A DNA stretch of 64,000 nt from Paracidovorax avenae ATCC 19860 (lineage in GTDB: Bacteria > Pseudomonadota > Gammaproteobacteria > Burkholderiales > Burkholderiaceae_C). The notes below the pieces were generated by a model. That model ran no database searches, was not told the DNA's origin, and saw only the letters and a program-made list of their open reading frames with translations. The position numbers were made by a program, and so were the translations under genes. This document shows, piece after piece, positions 1 to 12,093 of this stretch; position 1 is the first letter of the stretch, and each line of letters begins with the position of its first letter. The stretch is taken from NCBI RefSeq assembly GCF_000176855.2, contig NC_015138.1, positions 620,001 to 684,000 of the forward strand. The letters run 5' to 3'.

Positions 1-302
<302 letters not shown>

Positions 303-345
303 GGCGTCCGGAGGGTATGCGGTGTTGGAAGAGGGAAGGGCGGCC

Positions 346-1110
346 TCACGCCGCCACGTCGAGTTCGACCCCGGCGTCGCGCAGCAGGGCAGGGAAGGGA
401 TCGGGCGGGGCCGCGTCCGTGAACATCCGGTCGATCTGCGCCAGCGTGGCCACCTGCACCATCGCGGGCCGGTCGAACTTGCTGTGGTCCGCGGCCAGCC
501 ACACCTCGCGGGCCTGGGCGATGATGGTCTGCGCCACCTTCACCTCGCGCAGGTCGAAGTCGCGCAGCGAGCCGTCCGGCTCGATGCCGGAGATCCCGAT
601 CAGCGCGATGTCCACCTTGAACTGGCGGATGAAGTCCACCGCTGCCTCGCCCACGATGCCGCGGTCCCGCGCTCGCACCACGCCGCCAGCCACGATCACC
701 TCGCACTGCGGATTGCCCGCCAGGATCGCTGCCACGTTCAGGTTGTTGGTGATCACGCGCAGCCCCTGGTGGTGCAGCAGCGCCCGTGCGATCGCCTCGG
801 TGGTGGTGCCGATGTTCAGGATCAGGGAGCAGTTGTGCGGCACGGCCTCGGCCACGGCCCGCGCGATGCGCGCCTTGCCTTCGGCATGCAGCGTCTCCCG
901 CTGCGTGTGCCCCAGGTTCTCCGTGGTGGAGCTCGGCACGCGCACCCCGCCGTGGAACCGCAACAGCAATCCACTGTCGGCCAGCCGCTGGATGTCGCGC
1001 CGGACGGTCTGCAGCGTCACGCCCAGCGTTTCCGCGAGCTGTTCGACGGTGGCCGTTCTGCGGGTGCGGACTTCTTCGAGAAGCAGGAGCTGTCGGGGGT
1101 TCGTGTTCAC
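346..1110 (-). CDS. glpR: DeoR-family glycerol-3-phosphate regulon repressor
   Basis: A 254-residue DeoR-family regulator. The N-terminal winged helix-turn-helix lies at about residues 18-41 ([20 protein letters not shown]). The C-terminal sugar-phosphate sensor domain carries the family stretches [10 protein letters not shown] and [10 protein letters not shown]. The start is a GTG at 1110; there is no good in-frame ATG nearby and the ribosome site is weak, so the exact start is less certain than the identity. It sits between glpK and the divergent glpSTPQUVD genes, the usual place for GlpR. Its likely operators are the phased repeats in 1145-1226. By family knowledge, glycerol 3-phosphate would relieve repression. 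Confidence 0.9.
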   Translation of the reverse strand: MNTNPRQLLLLEEVRTRRTATVEQLAETLGVTLQTVRRDIQRLADSGLLLRFHGGVRVPSSTTENLGHTQRETLHAEGKARIARAVAEAVPHNCSLILNIGTTTEAIARALLHHQGLRVITNNLNVAAILAGNPQCEVIVAGGVVRARDRGIVGEAAVDFIRQFKVDIALIGISGIEPDGSLRDFDLREVKVAQTIIAQAREVWLAADHSKFDRPAMVQVATLAQIDRMFTDAAPPDPFPALLRDAGVELDVAA

Positions 1111-1314
1111 GCGAAAAGGGGAAGAGGGCTGTGCCTTGACTTTAAAACGAACGAAAAGGAAAAAACCGAGGGTAAACCTGGAGGTGAACCGAATCAAAAA
1201 GAACAAAAATGAACGAAACCGAAACGTATTGGTGCATTGGATGCGCGTTTCGGCAAAGAAAGAACACGCAGGCTGCGAAGTCCTGCGGCTCCAGACAACA
1301 CGAAAGGTGCGGGG
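1111..1314. promoter_or_regulatory. divergent glpR/glpS control region with 10-bp phased repeats
   Basis: This AT-richer spacer separates glpR-glpK from the glp transport operon. Four decamers beginning GAA follow one another without a gap from 1191 to 1230: GAATCAAAAA, GAACAAAAAT, GAACGAAACC, GAAACGTATT. A further GAACGAAAA lies at 1149-1157. On the other strand these read TTTCGTTC/TTTTGTTC, like the TTCGTT-rich repeats known for DeoR-family operators. TTGACT at 1136-1141 could be a -35 element for the rightward operon, but no convincing -10 follows. Assignment to GlpR is inferred from position and pattern. Confidence 0.6.
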
Positions 1315-2391
<1,077 letters not shown>

Positions 2392-2462
2392 GATGACGAC
2401 ACACCCCCTGGCCTGCTCCGCGGCCGCCCTGCGGATGGCGCGCAGCACGACGGAAGACTGAC
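2392..2462 (+). other. 71-bp spacer between glpS and glpT
   Basis: A short spacer with no gene and no obvious hairpin; GGAAG at about 2452-2456 precedes the glpT ATG at 2463. The two ATPase genes are probably co-transcribed. Confidence 0.5.
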
Positions 2463-3536
<1,074 letters not shown>

Positions 3537-3551
3537 GAAGGAGCTGCCTCC

Positions 3552-4442
<891 letters not shown>

Positions 4443-4502
4443 TGCGGCTGCCGCCATCGATCACGACGCCGATGCCGATCCACGAAACAAGGAATAGCCG
4501 CC

Positions 4503-5315
4503 ATGACTGAGCGCCGCTTCCGCAAACGCACCCTCTTCCTGCTGGCCTACCTGGTCTTCGCCCTGCTGCCCATCTACTGGATGGTCAACATGAGCTTCAA
4601 GACCAACGCCGAGATCCTCTCCACCTTCACCTTCTGGCCCCAGCACTTCACCTGGGACAACTACCGGACCATCTTCACCGACGAGTCCTGGTACTCGGGC
4701 TACATCAACAGCCTGATCTACGTGGCGATGAACACGGTGATCTCGCTGGCCGTGGCGCTGCCGGCCGCCTATGCCTTCAGCCGCTACCAGTTCATGGGCG
4801 ACAAGCATGTCTTCTTCTGGCTGCTCACCAACCGCATGACGCCGCCGGCCGTCTTCCTGCTGCCCTTCTTCCAGCTCTACACCACCGTGGGCCTGATGGA
4901 CACGCACATCGCCGTGGCGCTGGCGCACCTGCTGTTCAACGTGCCGCTGGCCGTGTGGATCCTGGAGGGCTTCATGAGCGGCATCCCGCGCGAGATCGAC
5001 GAGACCGCCTACATCGACGGCTACAGCTTCCCGCGCTTCTTCTTCACCATCTTCCTGCCGCTCATCAAGGCCGGCGTGGGCGTGGCCGCGTTCTTCTGCT
5101 TCATGTTCAGCTGGGTGGAGCTGCTGCTGGCGCGCACCCTCACCAGCGTGAACGCCAAGCCCATCGTGGCGACCATGACGCGCACGGTGAGCGCCTCGGG
5201 CATGGACTGGGCGACGCTGGCCGCCGCCGGCGTGCTCACCATCGTGCCGGGGGCCATCGTCATCTGGTTCGTGCGCCACTACATCGCGAAGGGATTCGCG
5301 ATGGGAAGAGTTTGA
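4503..5315 (+). CDS. glpQ: glycerol ABC importer, permease GlpQ
   Basis: A 270-residue permease of the MalG-type family, partner of GlpP. The first membrane segment is at about residues 10-27 (TLFLLAYLVFALLPIYWMV). The EAA-like loop reads DETAYIDGYSFPRFFFTIFLP. The protein ends with a further membrane helix and a short basic tail. It starts 60 bp after glpP. The symbol is the rhizobial glycerol-importer name and is unrelated to the phosphodiesterase also called GlpQ. Confidence 0.92.
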   Translation: MTERRFRKRTLFLLAYLVFALLPIYWMVNMSFKTNAEILSTFTFWPQHFTWDNYRTIFTDESWYSGYINSLIYVAMNTVISLAVALPAAYAFSRYQFMGDKHVFFWLLTNRMTPPAVFLLPFFQLYTTVGLMDTHIAVALAHLLFNVPLAVWILEGFMSGIPREIDETAYIDGYSFPRFFFTIFLPLIKAGVGVAAFFCFMFSWVELLLARTLTSVNAKPIVATMTRTVSASGMDWATLAAAGVLTIVPGAIVIWFVRHYIAKGFAMGRV

Positions 5316-5482
5316 AATGCACCCCCTGAGTCGCTTCGCGCCTTCACCCCTCTCTCGCTTCGCGGGAGGGGGACGACGCCCTCGCTGCGGGGCGGCCCTT
5401 GCTCGGCGTCCCTCGCGTGGGGCCGCGCGCCTATCGTGCCGTCGCGACGGTGCTGTCCATCGCTCACTGCTAGGAGTCGCTC
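5316..5482. repeat. GC-rich hairpin element between glpQ and glpU
   Basis: This spacer interrupts an otherwise tight operon. It contains the inverted repeat CCCCTC (5347-5352) / GAGGGG (5366-5371) enclosing a TCGCTTCGCG core, and several CGCTTCGCG-like words. From memory, closely similar sequence recurs between genes in Acidovorax and related genomes, so it is probably a dispersed intergenic repeat; that cannot be checked here. A possible diverged copy begins near 22671. Confidence 0.45.
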
Positions 5483-5791
5483 ATGTTTGACTGGATGGCC
5501 TGGACCACTCCGGTGGCCGTGTTTTTTACCTGCATCGTGCTCATGCTCGCGGGCATGGCCGTGTGGGAGGTGAAGTCCCCCACCACCTTGCGCAAGGGCT
5601 TCCTGCCGATTGCCACCACGCGCGGCGACCGGCTCTTCATCGGCCTGCTCTCGGCCGCCTACATCAACCTCATCTTCGTGGGCCTGGGCGCGAAGTTCGC
5701 CGAGTGGTTCAAGCTCGAGCAGGAGCCCTCCGTATGGATCAGCTTCGTGCTGTCGATGCTGGTCCTCGCGCTGATCCTGCGCAAAGGCTGA
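5483..5791 (+). CDS. glpU: small membrane subunit GlpU (DUF2160 family)
   Basis: A 102-residue membrane protein with three hydrophobic segments: about residues 8-24 (PVAVFFTCIVLMLAGMAV), 50-68 (LFIGLLSAAYINLIFVGLG) and 84-100 (ISFVLSMLVLALILRKG). Small proteins of this family are found in glpSTPQUV operons next to the binding-protein gene, and their role in uptake is not established. TAGGAG upstream of the ATG at 5483 is a good ribosome site. Confidence 0.82.
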   Translation: MFDWMAWTTPVAVFFTCIVLMLAGMAVWEVKSPTTLRKGFLPIATTRGDRLFIGLLSAAYINLIFVGLGAKFAEWFKLEQEPSVWISFVLSMLVLALILRKG

Positions 5792-5880
5792 TTTTTCTCG
5801 GACGTGCGGCCCCCCGCTCCCCGGGGCCGCCGGCCGGTTGCAATGGCAGCAGGGGACACCCACCTAACAAGGAGACAGTC

Positions 5881-7614
5881 ATGAAGATGCGTTTGACCGC
5901 CCTGGCGTTCGCCGCCACGGCCCTGGTGATCGGGCAGGCCGCATGGGCCGGCGAGGCGGAGGCCAAGAAGTGGATCGACAGCGAATTCCAGCCCTCGACG
6001 CTCAGCAAGGACCAGCAGATGGCCGAGATGAAGTGGTTCATCGACGCCGCCAAGAAGCTGCAGGCCAAGGGCGTGAAGGACATCTCGGTCGTCTCCGAAA
6101 CCCTCACCACGCATGAGTACGAATCGAAGACGCTGGCCAAGGCCTTCGAGGAGATCACCGGCATCAAGGTCAAGCACGACCTGATCCAGGAAGGCGACGT
6201 GGTCGAGAAGCTGCAGACCTCCATGCAGTCCGGCAAGTCCATCTACGACGGCTGGATCAGCGACTCCGACCTGATCGGCACCCACTACCGCTACGGCAAG
6301 ATCATGTCGCTCACCGACTACATGGCCAAGGCGGGCAAGGAGTGGACCAACCCCGGCATCGACATCAAGGACTTCATCGGCACCAGCTTCACCACGGCGC
6401 CGGACGGCCAGATGTACCAGCTGCCCGACCAGCAGTTCGCCAACCTCTACTGGTTCCGCGCCGACCTGTTCGAGCGCAAGGACCTGAAGGACAAGTTCAA
6501 GGCCAAGTACGGCTACGAACTGGGCGTGCCGCAGAACTGGAGCGCCTACGAGGACATCGCCGAGTTCTTCAGCAACGACGTCAAGCAGATCGACGGCAAG
6601 CCCATCTACGGCCACATGGACTACGGCAAGAAGGATCCGTCCCTGGGCTGGCGCTTCACCGATGCATGGCTTTCCATGGCCGGTGCTGCCGACAAGGGCA
6701 TCCCCAACGGCATGCCCGTCGATGAATGGGGCATCCGCGTGGCCGACGACAAGTGCACGCCGGTCGGCGCATCCGTCTCGCGCGGTGGTGCCACCAACTC
6801 GCCGGCTGCCGTCTATGCGCTGACCAAGTACATCGACTGGATGAAGAAGTACGCGCCCAAGGAAGCCATGGGCATGACCTTCGGCGAATCCGGCCCCGTG
6901 CCCGCGCAGGGCCAGATCGCCCAGCAGATCTTCTGGTACACCGCCTTCACTGCCGACATGGTCAAGCCCGGCCTGCCCGTGGTGAACGCCGACGGCACGC
7001 CGAAGTGGCGCATGGCCCCCGGTCCCAACGGCCCGTACTGGAAGGACGGCATGCAGAACGGCTACCAGGACGTGGGCAGCTGGACCTTCTTCAAGGACCA
7101 CGACGCCAACCGCACGGCCGCCGCCTGGCTCTACGCCCAGTTCGTCACGGCCAAGACCACGTCCCTCAAGAAGACCTTGGTGGGCCTGACGCCGATCCGC
7201 GAATCCGACATCCGCTCCAAGGCCATGACCGACGCGGCGCCCAAGCTGGGTGGCCTGGTGGAGTTCTACCGCAGCCCGGCGCGCGTCGCCTGGACCCCCA
7301 CCGGCAACAACGTGCCCGACTACCCCAAGCTCGCGCAGCTCTGGTGGAAGAACGTGGCCCAGGCCGTCACGGGCGAGAAGACCCCGCAGGGCGCCATGGA
7401 CAACCTCGCCGAGGAAATGGACCAGGTGATGGCCCGCCTGCAGCGCGCCGGCATGGCCCACTGCGCGCCCAAGCTCAACCCCAAGGGCGACCCCGCCAAG
7501 TGGCTGAGCGACGAGCACGCCCCCTGGAAGAAGCTGGCCAACGAGAAGCCGAAGGGTGAAACCATCGCCTACGACCGCCTGCTGCAGGCCTGGAAGGACG
7601 GCAAGGTGCGCTGA
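5881..7614 (+). CDS. glpV: glycerol ABC importer, periplasmic binding protein GlpV
   Basis: A 577-residue extracellular solute-binding protein. The start ATG at 5881 has AAGGAGA just upstream and yields a signal peptide (MKMRLTALAFAATALVIG, probable cleavage after AWA at residue 23). The mature part has the family-1 binding-protein look and is long for the family, as expected for GlpV. It would capture glycerol in the periplasm and deliver it to GlpP/GlpQ. The gene ends the transport block; a hairpin with a T-rich tail follows before glpD. Confidence 0.92.
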   Translation: MKMRLTALAFAATALVIGQAAWAGEAEAKKWIDSEFQPSTLSKDQQMAEMKWFIDAAKKLQAKGVKDISVVSETLTTHEYESKTLAKAFEEITGIKVKHDLIQEGDVVEKLQTSMQSGKSIYDGWISDSDLIGTHYRYGKIMSLTDYMAKAGKEWTNPGIDIKDFIGTSFTTAPDGQMYQLPDQQFANLYWFRADLFERKDLKDKFKAKYGYELGVPQNWSAYEDIAEFFSNDVKQIDGKPIYGHMDYGKKDPSLGWRFTDAWLSMAGAADKGIPNGMPVDEWGIRVADDKCTPVGASVSRGGATNSPAAVYALTKYIDWMKKYAPKEAMGMTFGESGPVPAQGQIAQQIFWYTAFTADMVKPGLPVVNADGTPKWRMAPGPNGPYWKDGMQNGYQDVGSWTFFKDHDANRTAAAWLYAQFVTAKTTSLKKTLVGLTPIRESDIRSKAMTDAAPKLGGLVEFYRSPARVAWTPTGNNVPDYPKLAQLWWKNVAQAVTGEKTPQGAMDNLAEEMDQVMARLQRAGMAHCAPKLNPKGDPAKWLSDEHAPWKKLANEKPKGETIAYDRLLQAWKDGKVR

Positions 7615-7622
7615 CGACCGGC

Positions 7623-7654
7623 GGCGGCCCGGCGCGGGCCGCCACTTTCTTTCT
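7623..7654 (+). terminator. probable rho-independent terminator or attenuator after glpV
   Basis: A perfect 8-bp stem GGCGGCCC (7623-7630) / GGGCCGCC (7636-7643) with loop GGCGC is followed by ACTTTCTTTCT. It probably lowers read-through into glpD. Confidence 0.6.
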
Positions 7655-7656
7655 CC

Positions 7657-7699
7657 GGTCTCCCGCCCGGCCCTGTCCCCCGGGGCCGCGCGGGAGACC
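7657..7699. other. second GC-rich hairpin between glpV and glpD
   Basis: GGTCTCCCGC (7657-7666) pairs perfectly with GCGGGAGACC (7690-7699) around a GC-rich loop. There is no T run after it. It may stabilise the 3' end of the transport mRNA; its role is unknown. Confidence 0.5.
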
Positions 7700-7765
7700 T
7701 GCCTTTGCGGGGTGACATCAGGGTAAACCCTGAAATTCGCCCCGGTTGAATGGACAATCCATCCC

Positions 7766-9358
7766 ATGACCTCCCCGAACACGCCCCAGCCTACCGTGCG
7801 CGCCCAGCTCCTGGCGCGGCTTGCCGAGCCTCGGCAGTACGACCTGGCGGTCATCGGGGGCGGTGCCACGGGGCTCGGCGTGGCGCTCGACGCTGCCGCG
7901 CGCGGCTTCAGCGTCGTGCTCGTGGAATCCCATGACTTCGCCAAGGGCACCTCGTCGCGCGCCACCAAGCTGGTGCACGGCGGCGTCCGCTACCTGGCCC
8001 AGGGCAACATCTCCCTGGTGCGCGAGGCGCTCCACGAACGCACGACCCTGCTGGGCAATGCGCCCCACCTGGCCCAGCCCCTGCCGTTCGTCATGCCCTC
8101 CTACCACCTGTGGGAGACGCCGTTCTACGGAGTGGGCCTGAAGGCCTATGACCTGCTGGCGGGCCGAGCCGGCCTGGGTGCCACCGAATTCCTCGGCCGC
8201 GAAGGCACCCTGCGCCTGCTGCCCACCGTGCGGCGCGAAGGGCTGCGGGGCGGCGTCAAGTACTGGGACGGCCAGTTCGACGACGCCCGGCTGGCGCTGG
8301 CGCTGGCGCGCACGGCCGCGCTCCGCGGCGCGCTGCTGGTCAACTATTGCCCCGCCCGCGAGCTCATCCATGAAGACGGCAAGGTGGCGGGCCTGCACTG
8401 CGAGGACGTGGAAACCGGCACCCGCTATACCGTACGCGCGCGCTGCGTGGTCAACGCGACCGGCGTGTGGGTGGACGGGCTGCTGCGCCAGGACGCCGAA
8501 GCGCTCGGCCGTCCGGCCAAGCCCATCGTGGCCCCCAGCCAGGGCGTACACATCGTCGTGGACCGGGAGTTCCTGCCCTCCGACCATGCCATGATGGTCC
8601 CCAAGACGGCCGATGGCCGCGTCCTCTTCGCCGTGCCCTGGCTCGGAAAGATCATCCTCGGGACCACCGACAGCCCCCGGCAGGACCTCGAACGCGAACC
8701 CCTGCCGTTCCGCGAAGAGGCCGATTTCATCCTGAGCGAGTCGGCCCGCTACCTCACCCGCGCGCCTTCCGCGTCGGACGTGCGCAGCATCTGGGTGGGC
8801 CTGCGCCCCCTGGTCCGGCCGCCGGACGACGAGGGAGGCAGCACCAAGGGCATCAGCCGCGAGCACACCGTGCTGGCCAGCCCCAGCGGACTGGTCACCG
8901 TGACGGGCGGCAAATGGACCACCTACCGCGCCATGGCGGAGGACGTGTTGCAAAAATGCTTCGATGCCGGCCTGCTCGCGGCCCGCGCCGGCGGCGTCAC
9001 CCAGCGACTGCCGGTGGTGGGTTCCCCCCAGGGTGCCGTTCGGCACGGGATGGACGAGGCCCAGGGGCCGCATTCCTACGGTTCGGAGGCGGAGTTCCTG
9101 GATACCGTGCCCGGTGCCCAGCGCTGGCTGGCGCCGGGGCTGTCGGAGGCCATGGTCCGCTTCGCCGCACGCCATGAGTACGCCCGCACGGTCGAGGACA
9201 TGCTCTCGCGGCGCAGCCGGATGCTGTTCCTCGATGCCGCCCGCGCCCTCGCGATCGCCCCCGACGTGGCCCGGATCCTCCAGGAGGAGCTGGGCAGGGA
9301 CCCCGCGCTCGCCGCCTTCGAGGCCCTGGCGGCGCAGTACCTCTCGGTGCCCCGCTAA
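7766..9358 (+). CDS. glpD: aerobic glycerol-3-phosphate dehydrogenase
   Basis: A 530-residue FAD-dependent dehydrogenase that oxidises sn-glycerol 3-phosphate to dihydroxyacetone phosphate at the inner face of the membrane and passes electrons to quinone. The dinucleotide-binding motif is DLAVIGGGATGLG at about residues 26-38. TSSRATKLVHGGVRYL and TVTGGKWTTYRAMAEDV are conserved GlpD blocks. Length fits the family. It completes the pathway begun by GlpSTPQUV and GlpK. Two hairpins upstream suggest it may be expressed at a different level from the importer. Confidence 0.95.
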   Translation: MTSPNTPQPTVRAQLLARLAEPRQYDLAVIGGGATGLGVALDAAARGFSVVLVESHDFAKGTSSRATKLVHGGVRYLAQGNISLVREALHERTTLLGNAPHLAQPLPFVMPSYHLWETPFYGVGLKAYDLLAGRAGLGATEFLGREGTLRLLPTVRREGLRGGVKYWDGQFDDARLALALARTAALRGALLVNYCPARELIHEDGKVAGLHCEDVETGTRYTVRARCVVNATGVWVDGLLRQDAEALGRPAKPIVAPSQGVHIVVDREFLPSDHAMMVPKTADGRVLFAVPWLGKIILGTTDSPRQDLEREPLPFREEADFILSESARYLTRAPSASDVRSIWVGLRPLVRPPDDEGGSTKGISREHTVLASPSGLVTVTGGKWTTYRAMAEDVLQKCFDAGLLAARAGGVTQRLPVVGSPQGAVRHGMDEAQGPHSYGSEAEFLDTVPGAQRWLAPGLSEAMVRFAARHEYARTVEDMLSRRSRMLFLDAARALAIAPDVARILQEELGRDPALAAFEALAAQYLSVPR

Positions 9359-9362
9359 CTAC

Positions 9363-9391
9363 TTGACACGCCTTTGGTTTTTTGAAAGAAT
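9363..9391 (+). promoter_or_regulatory. probable promoter of the spc ribosomal operon
   Basis: A perfect -35 hexamer TTGACA (9363-9368) is followed after 17 bp by AAGAAT (9386-9391, 4 of 6 matches to the -10 consensus). It begins only 4 bp after the glpD stop and precedes a leader of about 150 nt to rplN. Confidence 0.65.
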
Positions 9392-9437
9392 CGAGGGCTT
9401 CGCGTTTCTCTACGCGGATTTCTGCCCAGCGGGAAGC

Positions 9438-9460
9438 GGTGCAAATGGTTTGCACCGCGG
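9438..9460 (+). other. perfect 10-bp inverted repeat in the rplN leader
   Basis: GCGGTGCAAA (9438-9447) and TTTGCACCGC (9451-9460) are exact complements separated by TGG. If transcription starts at the promoter just upstream, this hairpin lies in the 5' leader of the spc operon mRNA. Confidence 0.7.
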
Positions 9461-9491
9461 ACGACGGGCCCAAGACTGACTGGCTGATAAG

Positions 9492-9516
9492 CAGCCCTGC
9501 GAGGTTTCCAGGGCTG
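9492..9516 (+). other. second hairpin in the rplN leader
   Basis: CAGCCCTG (9492-9499) pairs with CAGGGCTG (9509-9516) around a 9-nt loop. It lies 33 bp before the rplN start codon and has no T run, so it looks like a leader structure and not a terminator. Confidence 0.6.
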
Positions 9517-9548
9517 TCGATCTTCTGGTGCAAGTTGGGAATATTCAC

Positions 9549-9917
9549 ATGATCCAGACAGAATCTCGGTTAGACGTTGCCGACAATACCGGCGCGAAGT
9601 CCGTCCTGTGCATCAAGGTGCTGGGTGGTTCCAAGCGTCGCTATGCCAGCGTGGGCGACATCATCAAGGTGAGCATCAAGGAAGCCGCTCCGCGTGGCCG
9701 CGTCAAGAAGGGCGAGGTTTACAGCGCAGTGGTGGTCCGCACCGCCAAGGGCATCCGTCGCGGCGACGGTTCGCTCGTCAAATTCGACGGCAACGCAGCA
9801 GTGTTGCTGAATGCAAAGCTGGAGCCTATCGGCACCCGCATCTTCGGCCCCGTGACGCGTGAACTGCGTACCGAGCGCTTCATGAAGATCGTGTCCCTGG
9901 CTCCCGAAGTTCTCTGA
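9549..9917 (+). CDS. rplN: 50S ribosomal protein L14
   Basis: The 122-residue L14 binds 23S rRNA at the subunit interface. The start is the ATG at 9549 ([17 protein letters not shown]), as in other bacteria; an in-frame ATG seven codons upstream would add a non-conserved tail. It is the first gene of the spc operon. The neighbour upstream is glpD and not rpsQ, so the spc operon is separated from the S10 operon here and has its own promoter and a structured leader. Confidence 0.97.
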   Translation: MIQTESRLDVADNTGAKSVLCIKVLGGSKRRYASVGDIIKVSIKEAAPRGRVKKGEVYSAVVVRTAKGIRRGDGSLVKFDGNAAVLLNAKLEPIGTRIFGPVTRELRTERFMKIVSLAPEVL

Positions 9918-9926
9918 GGACGCGCC

Positions 9927-10247
9927 ATGAACAAGATTCGCAAGGGCGACGAAGTGATCGTGCTCACCGGGCGCGACAAAGGCAAGCGCGGCACGGTGTC
10001 GCTGCGCAAGGATGACTCCCATCTGGTCATCGACGGCATCAACCTGGTCAAGAAGCACGTGAAGCCGAACCCCATGAAGGGTACGACCGGCGGCATCGTG
10101 GAAAAGGCCATGCCCATCCACCAGTCCAACGTGGCCATTTTCAACGCTGCCACGGGCAAGGCCGATCGCGTGGGCATCAAGGTGCAGGCGGATGGTTCGC
10201 GCGTTCGCGTGTTCAAGTCCAGCGGCGCTGAAATCAAGGCGGCCTAA
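9927..10247 (+). CDS. rplX: 50S ribosomal protein L24
   Basis: The 106-residue L24 helps start folding of 23S rRNA during 50S assembly. The N-terminal KOW motif ([22 protein letters not shown]) is clear and the length is normal. It begins 9 bp after rplN and is followed after 9 bp by rplE, as in the standard spc order. Confidence 0.97.
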   Translation: MNKIRKGDEVIVLTGRDKGKRGTVSLRKDDSHLVIDGINLVKKHVKPNPMKGTTGGIVEKAMPIHQSNVAIFNAATGKADRVGIKVQADGSRVRVFKSSGAEIKAA

Positions 10248-10256
10248 GGAGTCAAC

Positions 10257-10796
10257 ATGGCACGACTGCAACAACACTACCGCGAAAAGATCGTTCCCGA
10301 ACTCACCAAGCAGTTCGGCTACACCTCGCCGATGGAGGTCCCGCGCCTCACGAAGATCACCCTGAACATGGGTGTGAGCGAAGCGGTGTCCGACAAGAAG
10401 GTCATGGACAACGCCGTGGCCGACCTGACGAAGATCGCCGGCCAGAAGCCCGTCGTGACGAAGGCCAAGAAGGCCATCGCCGGCTTCAAGATCCGCGAAG
10501 GCCAGGCCATCGGCTGCATGGTCACGCTGCGCGGCGTCCAGATGTACGAATTCCTGGATCGTTTCGTGACCGTGGCACTGCCCCGCGTCCGTGACTTCCG
10601 TGGTATTTCCGGCCGTGCCTTCGATGGCCGCGGCAACTACAACATCGGCGTCAAAGAGCAGATCATCTTCCCCGAAATCGAGTACGACAAGGTGGATGCC
10701 CTGCGCGGCCTGAACATCAGCATCACCACGACGGCCAAGTCGGACGAAGAGGCCAAGGCCCTTCTCGCCGGTTTCCGTTTCCCCTTCAAGAACTAA
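10257..10796 (+). CDS. rplE: 50S ribosomal protein L5
   Basis: The 179-residue L5 binds 5S rRNA and contacts the P-site tRNA. It shows the conserved [10 protein letters not shown] block near residue 35 and the C-terminal blocks [18 protein letters not shown] and [10 protein letters not shown]. An AAGGAG ribosome site precedes the ATG at 10257. It follows the standard spc order with rpsN next. Confidence 0.97.
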
Positions 10797-10805
10797 AGGC
10801 AGCGT

Positions 10806-11111
10806 ATGGCTAAAGTAGCTTTGATCCAGCGCGAACTGAAGCGCGAAAAACTGGCAGCCAAGTACGCCGCGAAGTATGCGGAACTGAAGGCCATCGCCGG
10901 CGACGCGAAGCGCAGCGACGAGGAGCGCGAAGCCGCACGCCTCGGCCTGCAGAAGCTTCCCCGCAACGCGAACCCCACGCGCCAGCGCAACCGCTGCGAA
11001 ATCACGGGTCGTCCCCGTGGCACGTTCCGCCAATTCGGTCTGGCCCGCGCCAAGATCCGTGAACTGGCTTTTGCCGGTGACATCCCGGGTGTCACCAAGG
11101 CCAGCTGGTAA
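10806..11111 (+). CDS. rpsN: 30S ribosomal protein S14 (zinc-free long form)
   Basis: The 101-residue S14 binds the 16S rRNA head domain. It is the long form without CxxC zinc knuckles; only one Cys is present, in [20 protein letters not shown]. The length and the C-terminal KASW ending match proteobacterial S14. It starts 9 bp after rplE. Confidence 0.96.
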   Translation: MAKVALIQRELKREKLAAKYAAKYAELKAIAGDAKRSDEEREAARLGLQKLPRNANPTRQRNRCEITGRPRGTFRQFGLARAKIRELAFAGDIPGVTKASW

Positions 11112-11129
11112 GCAGGCAGGAGAAAACAC

Positions 11130-11525
11130 ATGAGCATGAGTGATCCCATCGCCGACTTGCTGACCCGCATCCGCAATGCGCAAATGGTGTCCAAGGCCAC
11201 CGTTTCCGTGCCTTCTTCCAAAGTGAAGATCGCCATCGCGCAGGTGCTGAAGGACGAGGGTTACATCGACGGCTTCGAAGTGAAGTCCGAAGGCAACAAG
11301 TCCGAACTCGAAATTTCCCTGAAGTACTACGCCGGCCGTCCGGTGATCGAGCGCATCGAGCGCGTGAGCCGTCCCGGCCTGCGCGTGTACAAGGGTCGCG
11401 ACTCCATCCCCCAGGTCATGAACGGCCTGGGCGTTGCCATCGTCACCACGCCCAAGGGCGTGATGACGGATCGCAAGGCACGTGCCACCGGCGTCGGCGG
11501 CGAAGTGCTTTGCTACGTCGCTTAA
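11130..11525 (+). CDS. rpsH: 30S ribosomal protein S8
   Basis: The 131-residue S8 binds helix 21 of 16S r[21 protein letters not shown] and the C-terminal [11 protein letters not shown] are diagnostic. In E. coli S8 also represses the spc operon by binding its mRNA near rplE; whether that holds here cannot be read from the sequence. AGGAG precedes the ATG. Confidence 0.97.
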   Translation: MSMSDPIADLLTRIRNAQMVSKATVSVPSSKVKIAIAQVLKDEGYIDGFEVKSEGNKSELEISLKYYAGRPVIERIERVSRPGLRVYKGRDSIPQVMNGLGVAIVTTPKGVMTDRKARATGVGGEVLCYVA

Positions 11526-11548
11526 CGTGGCATCGAGGAGAAACTGAA

Positions 11549-12082
11549 ATGTCCCGCGTAGGAAAAATGCCGGTGGCCATCCCCAACGGGGTCGATGTGT
11601 CCATCACGGAAGACCAGATCAGCGTGAAGGGCTCGGGCGGTACGCTGTCCGTGGCGCAGAACCGCCTGGTCAAGATCGCCAACAAGGAAGGCAAGCTCAG
11701 CTTCGAGCCTGTCAACGATTCCCGCGAAGCCAATGCCATGAGCGGCACCATCCGCCAGCTCGTGAACAACATGGTGGTGGGTGTCAGCAAGGGCTTCGAG
11801 AAGAAGCTGAACCTGATCGGCGTGGGCTACAAGGCCCAGGCTTCGGGCGCCAAGCTGAACCTCGCCGTCGGCTATTCGCACCCCGTGAACTTCGACATGC
11901 CCGCCGGCATCACGGTGGCCACGCCGACCCCCACGGAAATCGTGATCAAGGGCGCGGACCGCCAACGCGTCGGCCAGCTGGCTGCCGAAATCCGTGCCGT
12001 TCGTCCTCCCGAGCCCTACAAGGGCAAGGGCATCCGTTATTCGGATGAAAAGGTCACGATCAAAGAGACCAAGAAGAAGTAA
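11549..12082 (+). CDS. rplF: 50S ribosomal protein L6
   Basis: The 177-residue L6 sits near the factor-binding site of the large subunit. The start ATG at 11549 ([14 protein letters not shown]) follows GAGGAG; a longer frame begins further upstream but has no support. The two L6 repeats are visible, and the C-terminal block [13 protein letters not shown] is typical. Confidence 0.97.
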   Translation: MSRVGKMPVAIPNGVDVSITEDQISVKGSGGTLSVAQNRLVKIANKEGKLSFEPVNDSREANAMSGTIRQLVNNMVVGVSKGFEKKLNLIGVGYKAQASGAKLNLAVGYSHPVNFDMPAGITVATPTPTEIVIKGADRQRVGQLAAEIRAVRPPEPYKGKGIRYSDEKVTIKETKKK

Positions 12083-12093
12083 GGAGCTGCAGC

